A stretch of 52,004 bases of DNA, from the IMG/VR virus record IMGVR_UViG_3300036828_001086, positions 1 through 52,004 of that record; one strand, 5' to 3'. The notes below the pieces were generated by a model that was not told the DNA's origin, did no database searches, and was given only the letters and a program-made list of their open reading frames with translations. The DNA is from a virus. The position numbers were made by a program, and so were the translations under genes. Below are positions 31,896 to 41,703 of the stretch, piece after piece (position 1 is the stretch's first letter; each line of letters starts with the position of its first letter).

Positions 31896-33158
31896 ATGTC
31901 GGTTCGCAGCGGACAGATCCTGTGGGATGTCAACGGCTTTGTGATCGACCGGATCCAGACCGGCGGCGTCAACAACCTGAACATCCCCACCGAGCGGGTG
32001 GCTGAACTCGGCAACTTCCAAACCGCCGGGATCATCCGGGACATTCCCGACCTGTCCTTCCAGCTGCAGAGTTACGACGTTTCCACGGACGTTGAAGCCA
32101 TGATGGTCGGCCTGGCCCCGACGGCCGTGGCGGGAGGAACCGGGGCGTCGCCCACCCCGACCCAGCTCGACTTCCTGTCCACCGTGCCCATCGACGTGAC
32201 CAGCCCGTTCCGGGCCGGCCAGAACGTCTTCAACGTGGTCAACGGCGTGGTCATCCCCTATTTGAGCCTGGAGTCGGTGGCCTACAAGTTCGGTCTCAAA
32301 GCCGACGCCGAGGAAACCTTCTCGCTGCGAGGCGACTCCATCTACTACGTGCCCGGCGTGCCCGTGCAGGAGACCTTCGCCGGCGGCGCGACCACCTACA
32401 CCTACACCCACGGGCCGGCCACCGTCTACCACGAGCTGGGCAACGCCATCTACGCCCTGTCGGTGTGGTGGAGCGACCCCACCACCGGTCTGTACAAGCG
32501 GCTCTTCCACGGCCAGGACTACACCGACAGCCCCACCGCCCTCACGTTCAACGCCGGGGTGACCTGCCCGGGCACATCCAGGGTCCACGTCTGTTACGGC
32601 ACCGCGGCCACCGCCAGTACGTCGCCGCCCTACTACTACGGCCCGACGGCGTTGTCGCCGGTTTCGGTCAAACCGGCGGCCATCCGGTCCAAGGACATGG
32701 ACGTGTACATCACCTCGCCGTCGGCCAGTCCGACCATGCTCCGACTTTCGGGTGTGCAGAGCTTCGATGCCACCTGGAAGGTGACGCTGACCAACGACGA
32801 AGAGTTCGGCAACCCGCACTACGTGTCCTCCAGCTTCGACATCCCCGACGTCTCCGGCACTATCGGCCTGAAGGGCGTTGACCCCAACGACGTCATCTCC
32901 AAGATCCAGCAGCTGGCCGGTGTCCCCTCCGCCGAGATCGCCGGCCCGCTGACCAGCCCTCCGCTGGCCATCGAGGCCCGGTTGCGGGACCCGAGCACCC
33001 ACAACCTGCTGAAAACGATCTACTGCCCGGACGCCACCATCACCGCCCCGGCCATCCAGGGTCGGGTCAACCAGCGGCTGGAGACGAGCTTCACCTGGAA
33101 CTCGAACTCCGGGGTTTTCTACGTGTACAAGGGCGAAAGAGTGGGCGGCGAGGCGTAA
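31896..33158 (+). CDS. Major tail (tube) protein
   Basis: A 420-residue protein lying directly before the tail assembly chaperones, the standard place of the tube subunit. It starts SVRSGQILWDVNGFVIDRIQ and has the tube-like pattern of alternating strands (TAGIIRDIPDLSFQLQSYDV; MLRLSGVQSFDATWKVTLTN). A middle part (TYTYTHGPATVYHELGNAIY) is probably an extra Ig-like domain displayed on the tube surface, which would explain a length above the usual 200-300. CCAGGAGGCC precedes ATG 31896. It polymerises into the tail tube around the tape measure. Confidence 0.82.
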   Translation: MSVRSGQILWDVNGFVIDRIQTGGVNNLNIPTERVAELGNFQTAGIIRDIPDLSFQLQSYDVSTDVEAMMVGLAPTAVAGGTGASPTPTQLDFLSTVPIDVTSPFRAGQNVFNVVNGVVIPYLSLESVAYKFGLKADAEETFSLRGDSIYYVPGVPVQETFAGGATTYTYTHGPATVYHELGNAIYALSVWWSDPTTGLYKRLFHGQDYTDSPTALTFNAGVTCPGTSRVHVCYGTAATASTSPPYYYGPTALSPVSVKPAAIRSKDMDVYITSPSASPTMLRLSGVQSFDATWKVTLTNDEEFGNPHYVSSSFDIPDVSGTIGLKGVDPNDVISKIQQLAGVPSAEIAGPLTSPPLAIEARLRDPSTHNLLKTIYCPDATITAPAIQGRVNQRLETSFTWNSNSGVFYVYKGERVGGEA

Positions 33159-33217
33159 AGCCGCCAAGGGAAGAAGGAGCGGCGGGGCTGTCCCCGCCCG
33201 TTAAAGGGAAGGAAGTC

Positions 33218-34060
33218 ATGCAGCTCACCAAGCGTCGGCTCACCGATTTGTGGGTCGTCGGCCGCGAACTGTCACTCGACGATGGCAGTGGCGAGCCGAT
33301 CAAGATCTGGATCCAGAAACTCAACCCGGTGGAGGCGGGCGAAACGACCCGCCGCTGCGATGCGGTCAGAGCCAAGCTCCTGGCCGCCCGTCACGAGCGG
33401 TCCGGGGTGACCTACCAGGCCGTCCAGGCGGTGGTGATGGACATCGGCAACGACGTCGCCCGGATCGCCGACATCCTCCTGGCCGAGGACCGGGTGAGGT
33501 TGGTCAATTCGACCGAGGCCCGCATGGCCAACGAGGAGGAATGGTCGAAGAACAACTACCTCCAGGGTCTGCGCGACGCGTGGACCGACGGCGTGGAGAG
33601 ACGGTGGCTGGAGGACAAGACGGATCCGGAGGCGGACCGGGTCTTCACCGAGATCAACCGTTTCACCGAGGCGGTCGGCGAGCTGGTCGACGCCGAGATG
33701 GACGTGATGCGGGAGGCCATGATGACCCGGCCGCTGCTCGAGCTGCAGGACGATCTCGTTCAACGCCTGTTGGAGCTGGACAGCAACCAGGCTTGGGTCG
33801 AGGAGCTGCGCCGCTGCGAGATCTACTACGGCACCCGGGAGACCGGCGACCATCGGCGCCGCTGCTTCGCGGATCGCGACGAGGTCGACGATCTGTCACC
33901 GACGACCTACCAGCGGCTCCGCGCTGCCTTCGAGAACTTGGAGGTCGATGTTCTGGAGGGAAAAGGCTCGCCAGCACCCACGCCTTCCTTTCCATCGTCC
34001 GGGCAGCCCGGCGAGGAGGCGGCGGAGAGCTCCTCTGGCCTCGTGGGTGCCACAGCGTAG
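33218..34060 (+). CDS. Tail assembly chaperone, short form
   Basis: A 280-residue helical, acidic protein between tail tube and tape measure, as with the lambda gpG family. It begins QLTKRRLTDLWVVGRELSL after AAGGGAAGGAAG. Near its end, at 33958-33964, the frame crosses GGGAAAA as G GGA AAA, the -1 slippery sequence used by phage chaperone genes. If no slip occurs the protein ends in a Pro/Ser/Gly-rich tail (SPAPTPSFPSSGQPGEEAAE). The short form normally outnumbers the long form during tail assembly. Confidence 0.85.
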   Translation: MQLTKRRLTDLWVVGRELSLDDGSGEPIKIWIQKLNPVEAGETTRRCDAVRAKLLAARHERSGVTYQAVQAVVMDIGNDVARIADILLAEDRVRLVNSTEARMANEEEWSKNNYLQGLRDAWTDGVERRWLEDKTDPEADRVFTEINRFTEAVGELVDAEMDVMREAMMTRPLLELQDDLVQRLLELDSNQAWVEELRRCEIYYGTRETGDHRRRCFADRDEVDDLSPTTYQRLRAAFENLEVDVLEGKGSPAPTPSFPSSGQPGEEAAESSSGLVGATA

Positions 34061-34293
34061 AAGACCTGCCCGCCGACCTGGTCCGAGCCGTCAGCCATGC
34101 TCTCACCATCCTCTCGTGGCAGGAGAACCTCTCCGAGGAGCACCTACCGCCGGAGTGGATGTGGGCTCTGGACGACGACCTCGAGGAATGGTTCGACGAT
34201 GTCCGGGTGTCGATTCGTCACCCGCGGCCGGCCGATGACGACGACGAGGTGCCGATGATGCAGAACAGCCTGGCTCGAGGGAGAGGCCGATGA
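33218..34293 (+). CDS. Tail assembly chaperone, long form by -1 frameshift
   Basis: A -1 slip at GGGAAAA leads from the short form into a second open frame that runs to TGA 34291-34293, giving about 358 residues. The added part includes an Arg/Gly-rich link and then a well-formed helical domain (VEDLPADLVRAVSHALTILS, NLSEEHLPPEWMWALDDDLE). It has no good start of its own and ends in an ATGA overlap with the tape measure gene, as in the lambda gpGT arrangement. The long form bridges tape measure and tube subunits. Confidence 0.85.
33958..33964 (+). other. -1 programmed ribosomal frameshift site
   Basis: GGGAAAA sits in the zero frame as G GGA AAA, so both tRNAs can re-pair after slipping back one base. 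Two bases downstream, CTCGCC (33967-33972) can pair with GGCGAG (34010-34015), and CCGGG/CCCGG lies inside, giving a candidate stimulatory structure. The -1 frame is open from the site to the tape measure start. Confidence 0.88.
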
Positions 34294-37200
34294 GCGACGC
34301 CATTTTCAGGGTCGGCATAGAACTCGACCCGGGCAACGTCGAGTCGTCGGTGGCGTCGGTCAAAGCGGCGATCGAGTCTTTGGCCGAGATCCCCAACCAG
34401 CGGGGAGCGGGCGGCAACGTCGGCGAGGATCTGCCCAGGCAGATCGACGCGCTGAGAGTGGAGCTCGAAGGCAGTCTGGGCAGGTTCGGGGACGCCTTCG
34501 CGGCCCAGATCCTCCACGCCTTCGATCAGGCGGTCACCGAGCTGCGGGCGGCGTCCACCGAGGCGATCGGCGCGGTCATCGCACCGGAGGCGGTAGCGGC
34601 CCGGGCGACGGCGAATGTGCGGCCCCGGGACCCGACCACGGGCCGGTTCATCTCGGCCGCGGCGGCGGGTGGCACGGAAGCGGCGGGCGCCAGCGAGGCT
34701 GACCTGGCGGAGGCCCAGCGGGCCGAGACCCGAGCCGCGGCCCGGGCAGCGGCAGCGGCGGATGAATCGGCCACCGCGGCCGAGCAGGGCGCACAGCAGA
34801 CCAAGTCGTACCAGGAGCGGCTGACCGAGCAGCAGAACTTGCGTTTAGAGGCAGCCAGAGCGGCTCGGGTGGCCACCGAGGAGGACGTCCAGGCGACCAG
34901 GACATCGGCCGCCGCCGATCGCCGCCAGATCGAGGCCGATATCCGGACCGCTTTGGAGGAGGACCTCCAGTCCATCAGGACACAGGCGTACCAGGACCGC
35001 CAGAACGCCTACACCGCGGCAGCGGGCGACCGCCTCCAGCAACGCCTGGACGCCTTGGGCGAGGGTGGCGGCGGCCCCGCGCCGCCGGCGCGGGGAGGAG
35101 CGTTCGGGGCGGCCTTCGATCCGGCCAACATCGCCCAGTTCGCCGCTTTCAATCTCCAGTTCCAGGCTTTCTTCGGTATCCAACGGGCGCTCACCGACGC
35201 CATCAGCTCGGCGGTCCAGCTCGACCGGCAACTGGCGGTGGTGCAGCAGCAGGCCGAGGCGATCGGCCAGGGCGACCAGTTCGCGGCTCTTCGCACCTCG
35301 ATCCTGGACACGGCCAGCACCACCGGTGTGGCCGCGAGCCAGGTCGCGACCCTGGCCGGGGAGTTCCTCGGTTTGTACCAGAACGCCGCGGCGGCGGCGA
35401 TCGCCACTGACAACGCGGCCAAGCTGATCAACGTCATCGGGGCCAGCGCGGCTACCGCCGGTCCGCAGATCGCGGCCATCGCCGAGGATCTGGGCGCCAG
35501 CACCCTGGATATCGGCAACTCGGTCCTTGACATCGTGGACAAGACCGGGCGGGCAGGCACCGACGCTCTCGCCGCCCTGAGCCTAGTGGCGCCTGTAGCC
35601 AAGGAAGTCAATCTGAGCTTGGACGAAACCCGCGGTCTGGTCGAAGCGGTTTCGGTCGGCTCGGCGAAGACCGGTCAACAGATCGGCGAGGGTCTGGCCC
35701 GGGTCATTCCGGAGTTGCAGGCCAATCTGGGCAAGCTCGTCAAGGACGGCATCGTCCTCGACGTCAAAGCCCAAACCGGAGACGCGGCGGCTGCTCTCAC
35801 CGACCTGTTCCAGCAGTACGGCCAGCTGTCATCCAGTCAGCAGCAGAACGTGATCCGCGATCTCGGCGGTCCTCGTAACGCCCAGATCCTGGCCGCCGCT
35901 TTGGCTGACCCCAAGCGGGCCATGGACGCCTTCAATTCCACGATTTCCGACAACAACCTGCTGAACGAGCGCAACGCGGCGGCTCAAGACACGTTGAAGG
36001 GCGCCCTGGACCGGTTGAAGCAGAGCTTCGTCACCTTGGGCGACGCCATCTTGCATTCGGGCATCGTGACCGCCTTGCAGGACATCGTCAATGTCGGCGG
36101 GGGCGTGATCGGGTTCCTCGGTCAGATAGCCAGCATCGTCCAGACCGTGAACAGTGCTCTGGGCGGTTTCCCGGCCCGAATCTTGGAGGTAGCCCTTGCC
36201 TTCAAGGCGCTCGGTGCTATCAGCTCTGTCAGCGTTTTCGGCTTTTTGTCTGCTCCTATCGGGCTGCTGGACACCATTTTGAGTGCTGCCGTCGCTGGCA
36301 TCACAAGCCTCATCGCCATGCTGAAAACCCTCATCGGGGTGCGCGAAGAAGACACGGTGGCAGCCACCGAACAGGCAGCCGCTACCACCGCGGAAACAGG
36401 GGCCGAAGAGGTCAACGCCGCAGCGGCCGAGACCGTTACCGGGGCTCAGTCGGCCGAAGCGATCGCTCGGACGGCCGGGGCGGGCACCGCCGGTCTCGAG
36501 GCCGGAGCGCTCGGTGCTGGCGCCGTCGCCGGTGTCGCACCAGTAGCCGAGGCTGGCACCTTTGGGGCCTTTGCTGCCGGTGGTTCCTCTGCCGCCATTC
36601 CCGTCGCCGGCCTGGTCATCGCCGCCGCCCTGGTCCTGCGCCAGAAGTTCACCTCCGACGTCCAAAAGAAGGTGACCGCAACAGATCAAGCCTTCAGCAA
36701 GCTGACCGACGACCAGTTGCGGAAAGTAGCGGAGGACGGCAGCAAAACCCCAGTCGGACGGCCCGGGGACATTGGGACACCGATCATCAAATTCTTGGAG
36801 CCTTACGGGGGACCGCTCACCGGTCTCTCAGGGCTCTTGGGTGGAGCGGCAGCAGGGGGTACGACCGAGCGACAGGCGGCCCAGAAGGCACTCAACGAGC
36901 GGCTGGTTGCCTCGCAGCAGGACGCATTCCAGGCGATTTCCGAGGCCGGACTGGTCGACGCCAAAGACGCCGCAAAGATCCAGAAGGAACTGCAAGACCC
37001 CGGTAAGGCGTCGAATTTCAAGGACCTGGAGAAGCAGTACAACGAGATCGCCGCCACACCCAAAGGCCAGGCCGTCATCGCCGCCTCGAAGGCCACCCAG
37101 GCCAGAAACGACGTGTTGGCGAACCTGTCCGCCAATCTGGCCGATGACTTCACCCAGGTGAGCGACGTTGTCACCGCCTACCAGTCGGGTGAGATCGACT

Positions 37201-39071
37201 ACGCCTCCGCCCTCTCCGACATGCAGCAGATCGCCGCTGCTGATGTGCAGGTCGCCGGGACGTCCACCGCCGCCTCCAAACAGGCGTTGAAAGACATGGC
37301 GGACCTGCAGAAGTTCGTCTCCTCGAACATCGTGGCGAATGTGACCAGCCTGGCCGACTTCCAGAAGAACTTCCTGGGGCAGGGCCCCCAGGTTGAGATC
37401 ACCGACTATCTGCAGGCGTTGACCGGCCCGGACTCAACTCAGCTCACCGTCGCCGACCGGGCCGCGTTGGGGCAGAAGCTGCTGCAGGCCGAGCACGACA
37501 CCTACAACAAGGCGCTGGCCGAGGCGACGTCGATCACCGATATCAACAACATGCTGACCCAGGGCTACCAGGTCAGCGTGGAAGCGGCGGACGCGGCCAA
37601 CAAGGCGGCGGCAGCGGCGAACTTGCAGTTGCCCTTCCCGCAACTGGCGGCGGTACTGGCTCAACGGCAAGCCATCGCCCAGGGGGCGCTCGGCGGTGTT
37701 CTCGGCGCACCGGACCCGGGGGCGCTGACCCAGACGCTGGCCAACCTCCCGGCGGTCACCGCGCCGACGCTGCCGGCCACCGCGGCCGACGTCCAGACCG
37801 GTCTCCAAAACGCTAAGGCGCTGGCCGACCTGAGAACCGCGACCGCTCAGGCTCTCGGGGCCGGCGCGCTGCAGATGGCGCAACTGAAGCAGCAGTCGGA
37901 TCAACAGACGTTGGCGACTTTGCAGGCGGCGCAGGCCGCTCATCCCGACATCGACCTGTCCGCCCAGATCACCGCAGCCGCAACGGCGATCCAGCAGGAC
38001 CAGGTGGCCATCAACCAGGCCATCCTGGCCCGGTATCAGGCCGAGGCCGCCTTCTTCCAGACGCTTTTCAAGAACGACCCGTTGCAGGCCGCGCAGGCTG
38101 GCCTGGCCGCGGTCAGGCAGGAGATCGCGGCGTCGCCGTATTCGAACATCGGCCGGGTTATGGCTGACATCCGGTCGGGATCGGCCAGCGCCGAGGAGTA
38201 CCAGCTCGGCCAGCAGTACGTGCAGGGCCAGCAGGCCGTCACCGACGCCCAGAACCAGATCGCCGACGCCCAGGCCCAGTACGCGGCCGATCTGGCCAAA
38301 ACCTCGGGCGACGCCCTCGGCGCGGCCCGGGCCAACGTGTCCAAGATCCAAGGCGAGATGTCCCGGCTGGCCGCTCAGGGCGGGGCGGGCGGCGCCGCCT
38401 ACATCGCCTTGGAGGATCAGATGCTGTCGGCCCAATCGGACCTGCGGGACACCCAGAATCAGATCATCGACGCCCAGATCAGCTACGCCGAGGCTCTCGC
38501 CACCGCGGCCGGTGACCCGGTGAGAGCCGGACAGCTCAAGATCCAAGAGCTGCAGACCCAGATCGCCCAGCTCCGGGCGACGGGGGCTACCACCGGGAAC
38601 AGCCCACAACTGCTCGGACTGTTGGGGCAACTGGCTCAAGCCCAATCCGATCAGATCAGCACGTTCATCAACACCGCCGTGCAGCAGAACCAGAACGCGC
38701 TCGATCTGCGCCGCATCGGGGTCGGCCAGGCCATCAATAACCTTGAAGCGACGTTGAAACAGGCGGCCGCCATGGGCGCCAACCAGACGCAGCTCGACAA
38801 CCTCCAGATCCAGATCAACAACCTCATCAAGCAGACCGAAGGTCAGCTCAGCTGGAACCTCGGCACGATCACCGTGCCCACCCTGTACGAAGCCCGTCGT
38901 CTGGAGGCGACCACGGGGGCCGGGTCGGGCTATCAGGACAACCGCACCCAGGCGATCACCATCACCGTGAACAACGCCCAGGACAACCAGGGTGCCGTCA
39001 ACACCCTGCTCGACGCGGTGGGCGGACCGAGCCGGACCGGAACGGCGCTGCCGGTCCTGAGCGCCCTGTAA
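34290..39071 (+). CDS. Tape measure protein
   Basis: A 1593-residue protein with the usual make-up: alanine- and glutamine-rich coiled coils (residues 130-260, 850-1000, 1150-1500) and two hydrophobic stretches (about 625-677, FGFLSAPIGLLDTIL; about 767-783, PVAGLVIAAALVL) that may pass through the host membrane during DNA entry. It starts with IFRVGIELDPGN, a common tape measure opening. By the usual rule of about 0.15 nm per residue it predicts a tail near 240 nm. ATG 34290 overlaps the long chaperone's stop. A lytic enzyme motif is not seen. Confidence 0.93.
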   Translation: MSDAIFRVGIELDPGNVESSVASVKAAIESLAEIPNQRGAGGNVGEDLPRQIDALRVELEGSLGRFGDAFAAQILHAFDQAVTELRAASTEAIGAVIAPEAVAARATANVRPRDPTTGRFISAAAAGGTEAAGASEADLAEAQRAETRAAARAAAAADESATAAEQGAQQTKSYQERLTEQQNLRLEAARAARVATEEDVQATRTSAAADRRQIEADIRTALEEDLQSIRTQAYQDRQNAYTAAAGDRLQQRLDALGEGGGGPAPPARGGAFGAAFDPANIAQFAAFNLQFQAFFGIQRALTDAISSAVQLDRQLAVVQQQAEAIGQGDQFAALRTSILDTASTTGVAASQVATLAGEFLGLYQNAAAAAIATDNAAKLINVIGASAATAGPQIAAIAEDLGASTLDIGNSVLDIVDKTGRAGTDALAALSLVAPVAKEVNLSLDETRGLVEAVSVGSAKTGQQIGEGLARVIPELQANLGKLVKDGIVLDVKAQTGDAAAALTDLFQQYGQLSSSQQQNVIRDLGGPRNAQILAAALADPKRAMDAFNSTISDNNLLNERNAAAQDTLKGALDRLKQSFVTLGDAILHSGIVTALQDIVNVGGGVIGFLGQIASIVQTVNSALGGFPARILEVALAFKALGAISSVSVFGFLSAPIGLLDTILSAAVAGITSLIAMLKTLIGVREEDTVAATEQAAATTAETGAEEVNAAAAETVTGAQSAEAIARTAGAGTAGLEAGALGAGAVAGVAPVAEAGTFGAFAAGGSSAAIPVAGLVIAAALVLRQKFTSDVQKKVTATDQAFSKLTDDQLRKVAEDGSKTPVGRPGDIGTPIIKFLEPYGGPLTGLSGLLGGAAAGGTTERQAAQKALNERLVASQQDAFQAISEAGLVDAKDAAKIQKELQDPGKASNFKDLEKQYNEIAATPKGQAVIAASKATQARNDVLANLSANLADDFTQVSDVVTAYQSGEIDYASALSDMQQIAAADVQVAGTSTAASKQALKDMADLQKFVSSNIVANVTSLADFQKNFLGQGPQVEITDYLQALTGPDSTQLTVADRAALGQKLLQAEHDTYNKALAEATSITDINNMLTQGYQVSVEAADAANKAAAAANLQLPFPQLAAVLAQRQAIAQGALGGVLGAPDPGALTQTLANLPAVTAPTLPATAADVQTGLQNAKALADLRTATAQALGAGALQMAQLKQQSDQQTLATLQAAQAAHPDIDLSAQITAAATAIQQDQVAINQAILARYQAEAAFFQTLFKNDPLQAAQAGLAAVRQEIAASPYSNIGRVMADIRSGSASAEEYQLGQQYVQGQQAVTDAQNQIADAQAQYAADLAKTSGDALGAARANVSKIQGEMSRLAAQGGAGGAAYIALEDQMLSAQSDLRDTQNQIIDAQISYAEALATAAGDPVRAGQLKIQELQTQIAQLRATGATTGNSPQLLGLLGQLAQAQSDQISTFINTAVQQNQNALDLRRIGVGQAINNLEATLKQAAAMGANQTQLDNLQIQINNLIKQTEGQLSWNLGTITVPTLYEARRLEATTGAGSGYQDNRTQAITITVNNAQDNQGAVNTLLDAVGGPSRTGTALPVLSAL

Positions 39072-39079
39072 GGAGAACG

Positions 39080-39463
39080 ATGCCGTCATTCCGTTGGCTG
39101 CTGCACGACCCCTTCATCGGCGACAACTACACGTTTGATATGAACCCCAACGCCGATTCGAGCCCTCAGCTCAAGAAGACGCTGGCGTTCGTGGCCACCG
39201 CCGCGCCTGACGGCGCTCTCATCATCGCCGAGGGCCGGGACCAGCCAATGCAGATGCAACTGACCGGCACTCTGCTCACCCAGACGCAGTACACCACCCT
39301 GTCGTCGTGGTTCACCCGCCGTCATCCCATCGTGCTCACCGACGACCTGGGCCGGCAGTTGACGATCTACATCACCGGCTTTTCCCCTAAACGCAAGGTG
39401 AGTCGGAACTTCCCGTGGAGGCACGACTACACCGTTGACTGTTACGTCTTCTCGGTCGCATGA
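39080..39463 (+). CDS. Minor tail protein, small (distal tail-like)
   Basis: A 127-residue beta-rich protein right after the tape measure, behind TAAGGAGAACG. It starts PSFRWLLHDPFIGDNYTFD and has LIIAEGRDQPMQMQLTGTLL and YITGFSPKRKVSRNFPWRHD. The place and size fit the small tail-tip proteins that begin the baseplate or tip in actinophages, similar to the N-terminal part of distal tail proteins. Its stop overlaps the next ATG. Confidence 0.72.
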   Translation: MPSFRWLLHDPFIGDNYTFDMNPNADSSPQLKKTLAFVATAAPDGALIIAEGRDQPMQMQLTGTLLTQTQYTTLSSWFTRRHPIVLTDDLGRQLTIYITGFSPKRKVSRNFPWRHDYTVDCYVFSVA

Positions 39464-41703
39464 GGCAACTCACCCCGTTCTTGGAGTCCCTGCTCGACGC
39501 CGGCGGACCTTTCATCGGCGACTATCGGGCGTCGACTCGTATCACGGTGGAACCGAACTGGTGGTTGACGGAGGCCGCCTTCGCGGGGAACTGGCCTGCG
39601 AACAAGCTCCCGGTGCGGTGGTGGCAACGCAAGGACAACAGCCAGGTCGAGGTCGAGCTCCCCAACCTGCAGCACGTGACCATTGACCGCACCCTGACGC
39701 AGGACGCGGCCACCATGACGGTGGACATGTACAACACCATGATGACCCCAATGACCGGTGTCGACCCGTTCCCCGGTCAGTTGGGCGAGCCCGGTTATTT
39801 CACCTGGACGCGAGGGACATCCGATGACGCCCGGGCTCGGTGGGGGCAGAACGCCAACGAGTGGAGCCAGGTCCTTCAGCCCAATGCGCTGCTGCGGGTC
39901 TACCAGGGTTACGGCGGTCATGACCTTGCGTTGAAAGGCTCAGGTGGGATCGGGGACGGGCCCGCCATAGCGGACGGGTACGTCATGCTGACCGGGGTCT
40001 TTCTCGTCGATACCGTCTCGGTGGATTCGGGGACGTCGCACAACCGGGGTCCGATGCTGCACCTTCAGTGTCGGGACATGTTCAAGCTGCTGATCGATCA
40101 ACAGCTCTACCCGCCGCTGGTACCGAGCGGCGTCTACCCCTTGTTCTATACGCGGGGAGCGACGACCGTCATCGCCGGTTACACCACTCCGCCACAGGCG
40201 GCGGGGGCGTGGCAGACCAAACGGTGCGTGTGGGTCAAGTCCGGCAACGACGTGTGGTACGGGGTGAACGCCTCGGTCGACGGTCACCGGCCCACCGATT
40301 CGGTCGACCACAATCTGGCCACCTTCTGGCTGTCGGTGGGTAACGCCGGACCGCAGTACCCCTTTGCGGTGGAGTGGGTCGAGTACGACGTCCAAGAGGA
40401 CATCAACGGCATCTGGCTCGCCCCGTGGGCCGGGAACTACACCTGTTGGATCTCGGTGATGGTGAACGGGGTGTGGCAGGGTGCTGGCGTCATCCCCTAT
40501 TCCACGGGTGGAGTCGGTCGCTATGTGGGCGCCTACGCCGCGGCCATTCACTTCGTGATGAACTTCGGTGTCGGCTGGGAGGTCGGTCAGTGGGTGGCCT
40601 TGCCCAGTCGAATGCACGCCCAGCGGGTCCGTTACACGTTCTCCAACCTGGTCCGCAGTCCGTGGGGTCCATACGAGTACCGGGCCGGGTTGCGGGAAGT
40701 AGCGGTCGGGGACAACGGCGCCGATCTCACCACCACTGTCGGCCCGACCACTCAGACAACTCCGGCCAACTACACCGATTACGTCGATGTGGTCAAGGAC
40801 ATTCTGCTGTGGTCCGGGTTCTGGCTGTACGACCCGGCCATCGTCGGCACTGCCAACCCGCCCGAGGTTTACGGCAACTTGGAGACGACCGGCGCCCCGG
40901 GGAGCGGCTCGCCGGTCGACTCTGCCGTGCTCGGCAACGACTTTTTCGAGAAGAAGGCGCCGATCGACCCGTTGAAAGCTCTCCGCGACGTCGTCGGCTA
41001 CATCTTGCGTTGCGACGGGTCGGGAGCGGCCCGGTTCGAGAGCCCGAATTGGTGGACGTCGGGCAACTTCTATGATGACGGCAGCCAGACGAGCTACATC
41101 CCGTCGCTGGATGAGCGGCTGAACGTCACCGACTTCACGGTGGCCGGTTCCGATGCGGCTTTGCGCAGCCAGATCATCACCTGCGTGCAGGACCCGGCGC
41201 TGTTCCCGACGGGCGGCACTCCGATCAGCCGGTTCCTGCCCGACAACGCCCTGACGCTGCGGGGGCTGCAGAAGCCGGCGATATTGGGTTTGCTCTCCAA
41301 CGCCACCCAGACCGACGCCAATGTCCTGGCTGAGCTCATCGCCCTGCAGATCTGGTTCATTCAGCGGCAGGGGACGGTGACCGCCATCTTCCGGCCGGAC
41401 ATTGATATCGACACCCAGGTCCGCGTCTTCGACCGGGTCAGCGGGGAAACGTACGTTCACTACGTGAGAGGTGTCCACACTGAACATGATCTCGACGCCG
41501 GTACCCACACCATGACCCTCACCACGAACTGGCTGGGCGACCGCAACACCTGGGCTATCACCACCGATCCGGCCAGCTTCGGATTCCCGGTCTCCGAAAC
41601 CCTGCAAGCCTTCATCGCGGCGCAGAGCGGCCGGAAGACCGAGGTATTCCGGGTGGGTGCCTTCCAGCAGATAACCATCGTCAACCCCTACAACCCGCTA
41701 TGA
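39460..41703 (+). CDS. Minor tail protein, tail-tip hub (putative)
   Basis: A 747-residue protein in the tip hub slot. The first 140 residues have the hub pattern (VEVELPNLQHVTIDRTLTQD, TMTVDMYNTMM), a middle part contains a carbohydrate-binding-like insert (NAGPQYPFAVEWVEYDVQED, ending RVRYTFSNLV), and the last 250 residues (PIDPLKALRDVVGYILRCDG, VRVFDRVSGETYVHYVRGVH, DAGTHTMTLTTNWLGD) match the C-terminal hub domain of actinophage minor tail proteins. It organises the tail tip and fibre attachment. It overlaps both neighbours by four bases. Confidence 0.78.
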   Translation: MRQLTPFLESLLDAGGPFIGDYRASTRITVEPNWWLTEAAFAGNWPANKLPVRWWQRKDNSQVEVELPNLQHVTIDRTLTQDAATMTVDMYNTMMTPMTGVDPFPGQLGEPGYFTWTRGTSDDARARWGQNANEWSQVLQPNALLRVYQGYGGHDLALKGSGGIGDGPAIADGYVMLTGVFLVDTVSVDSGTSHNRGPMLHLQCRDMFKLLIDQQLYPPLVPSGVYPLFYTRGATTVIAGYTTPPQAAGAWQTKRCVWVKSGNDVWYGVNASVDGHRPTDSVDHNLATFWLSVGNAGPQYPFAVEWVEYDVQEDINGIWLAPWAGNYTCWISVMVNGVWQGAGVIPYSTGGVGRYVGAYAAAIHFVMNFGVGWEVGQWVALPSRMHAQRVRYTFSNLVRSPWGPYEYRAGLREVAVGDNGADLTTTVGPTTQTTPANYTDYVDVVKDILLWSGFWLYDPAIVGTANPPEVYGNLETTGAPGSGSPVDSAVLGNDFFEKKAPIDPLKALRDVVGYILRCDGSGAARFESPNWWTSGNFYDDGSQTSYIPSLDERLNVTDFTVAGSDAALRSQIITCVQDPALFPTGGTPISRFLPDNALTLRGLQKPAILGLLSNATQTDANVLAELIALQIWFIQRQGTVTAIFRPDIDIDTQVRVFDRVSGETYVHYVRGVHTEHDLDAGTHTMTLTTNWLGDRNTWAITTDPASFGFPVSETLQAFIAAQSGRKTEVFRVGAFQQITIVNPYNPL

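Noticed and set aside
37434-39089. Minus-strand open frame of 551 codons opposite the tape measure gene
   Set aside because: The product is a monotonous G/L/R/V/D-rich sequence caused by GC-rich codons read backwards. The tape measure on the plus strand explains the region.
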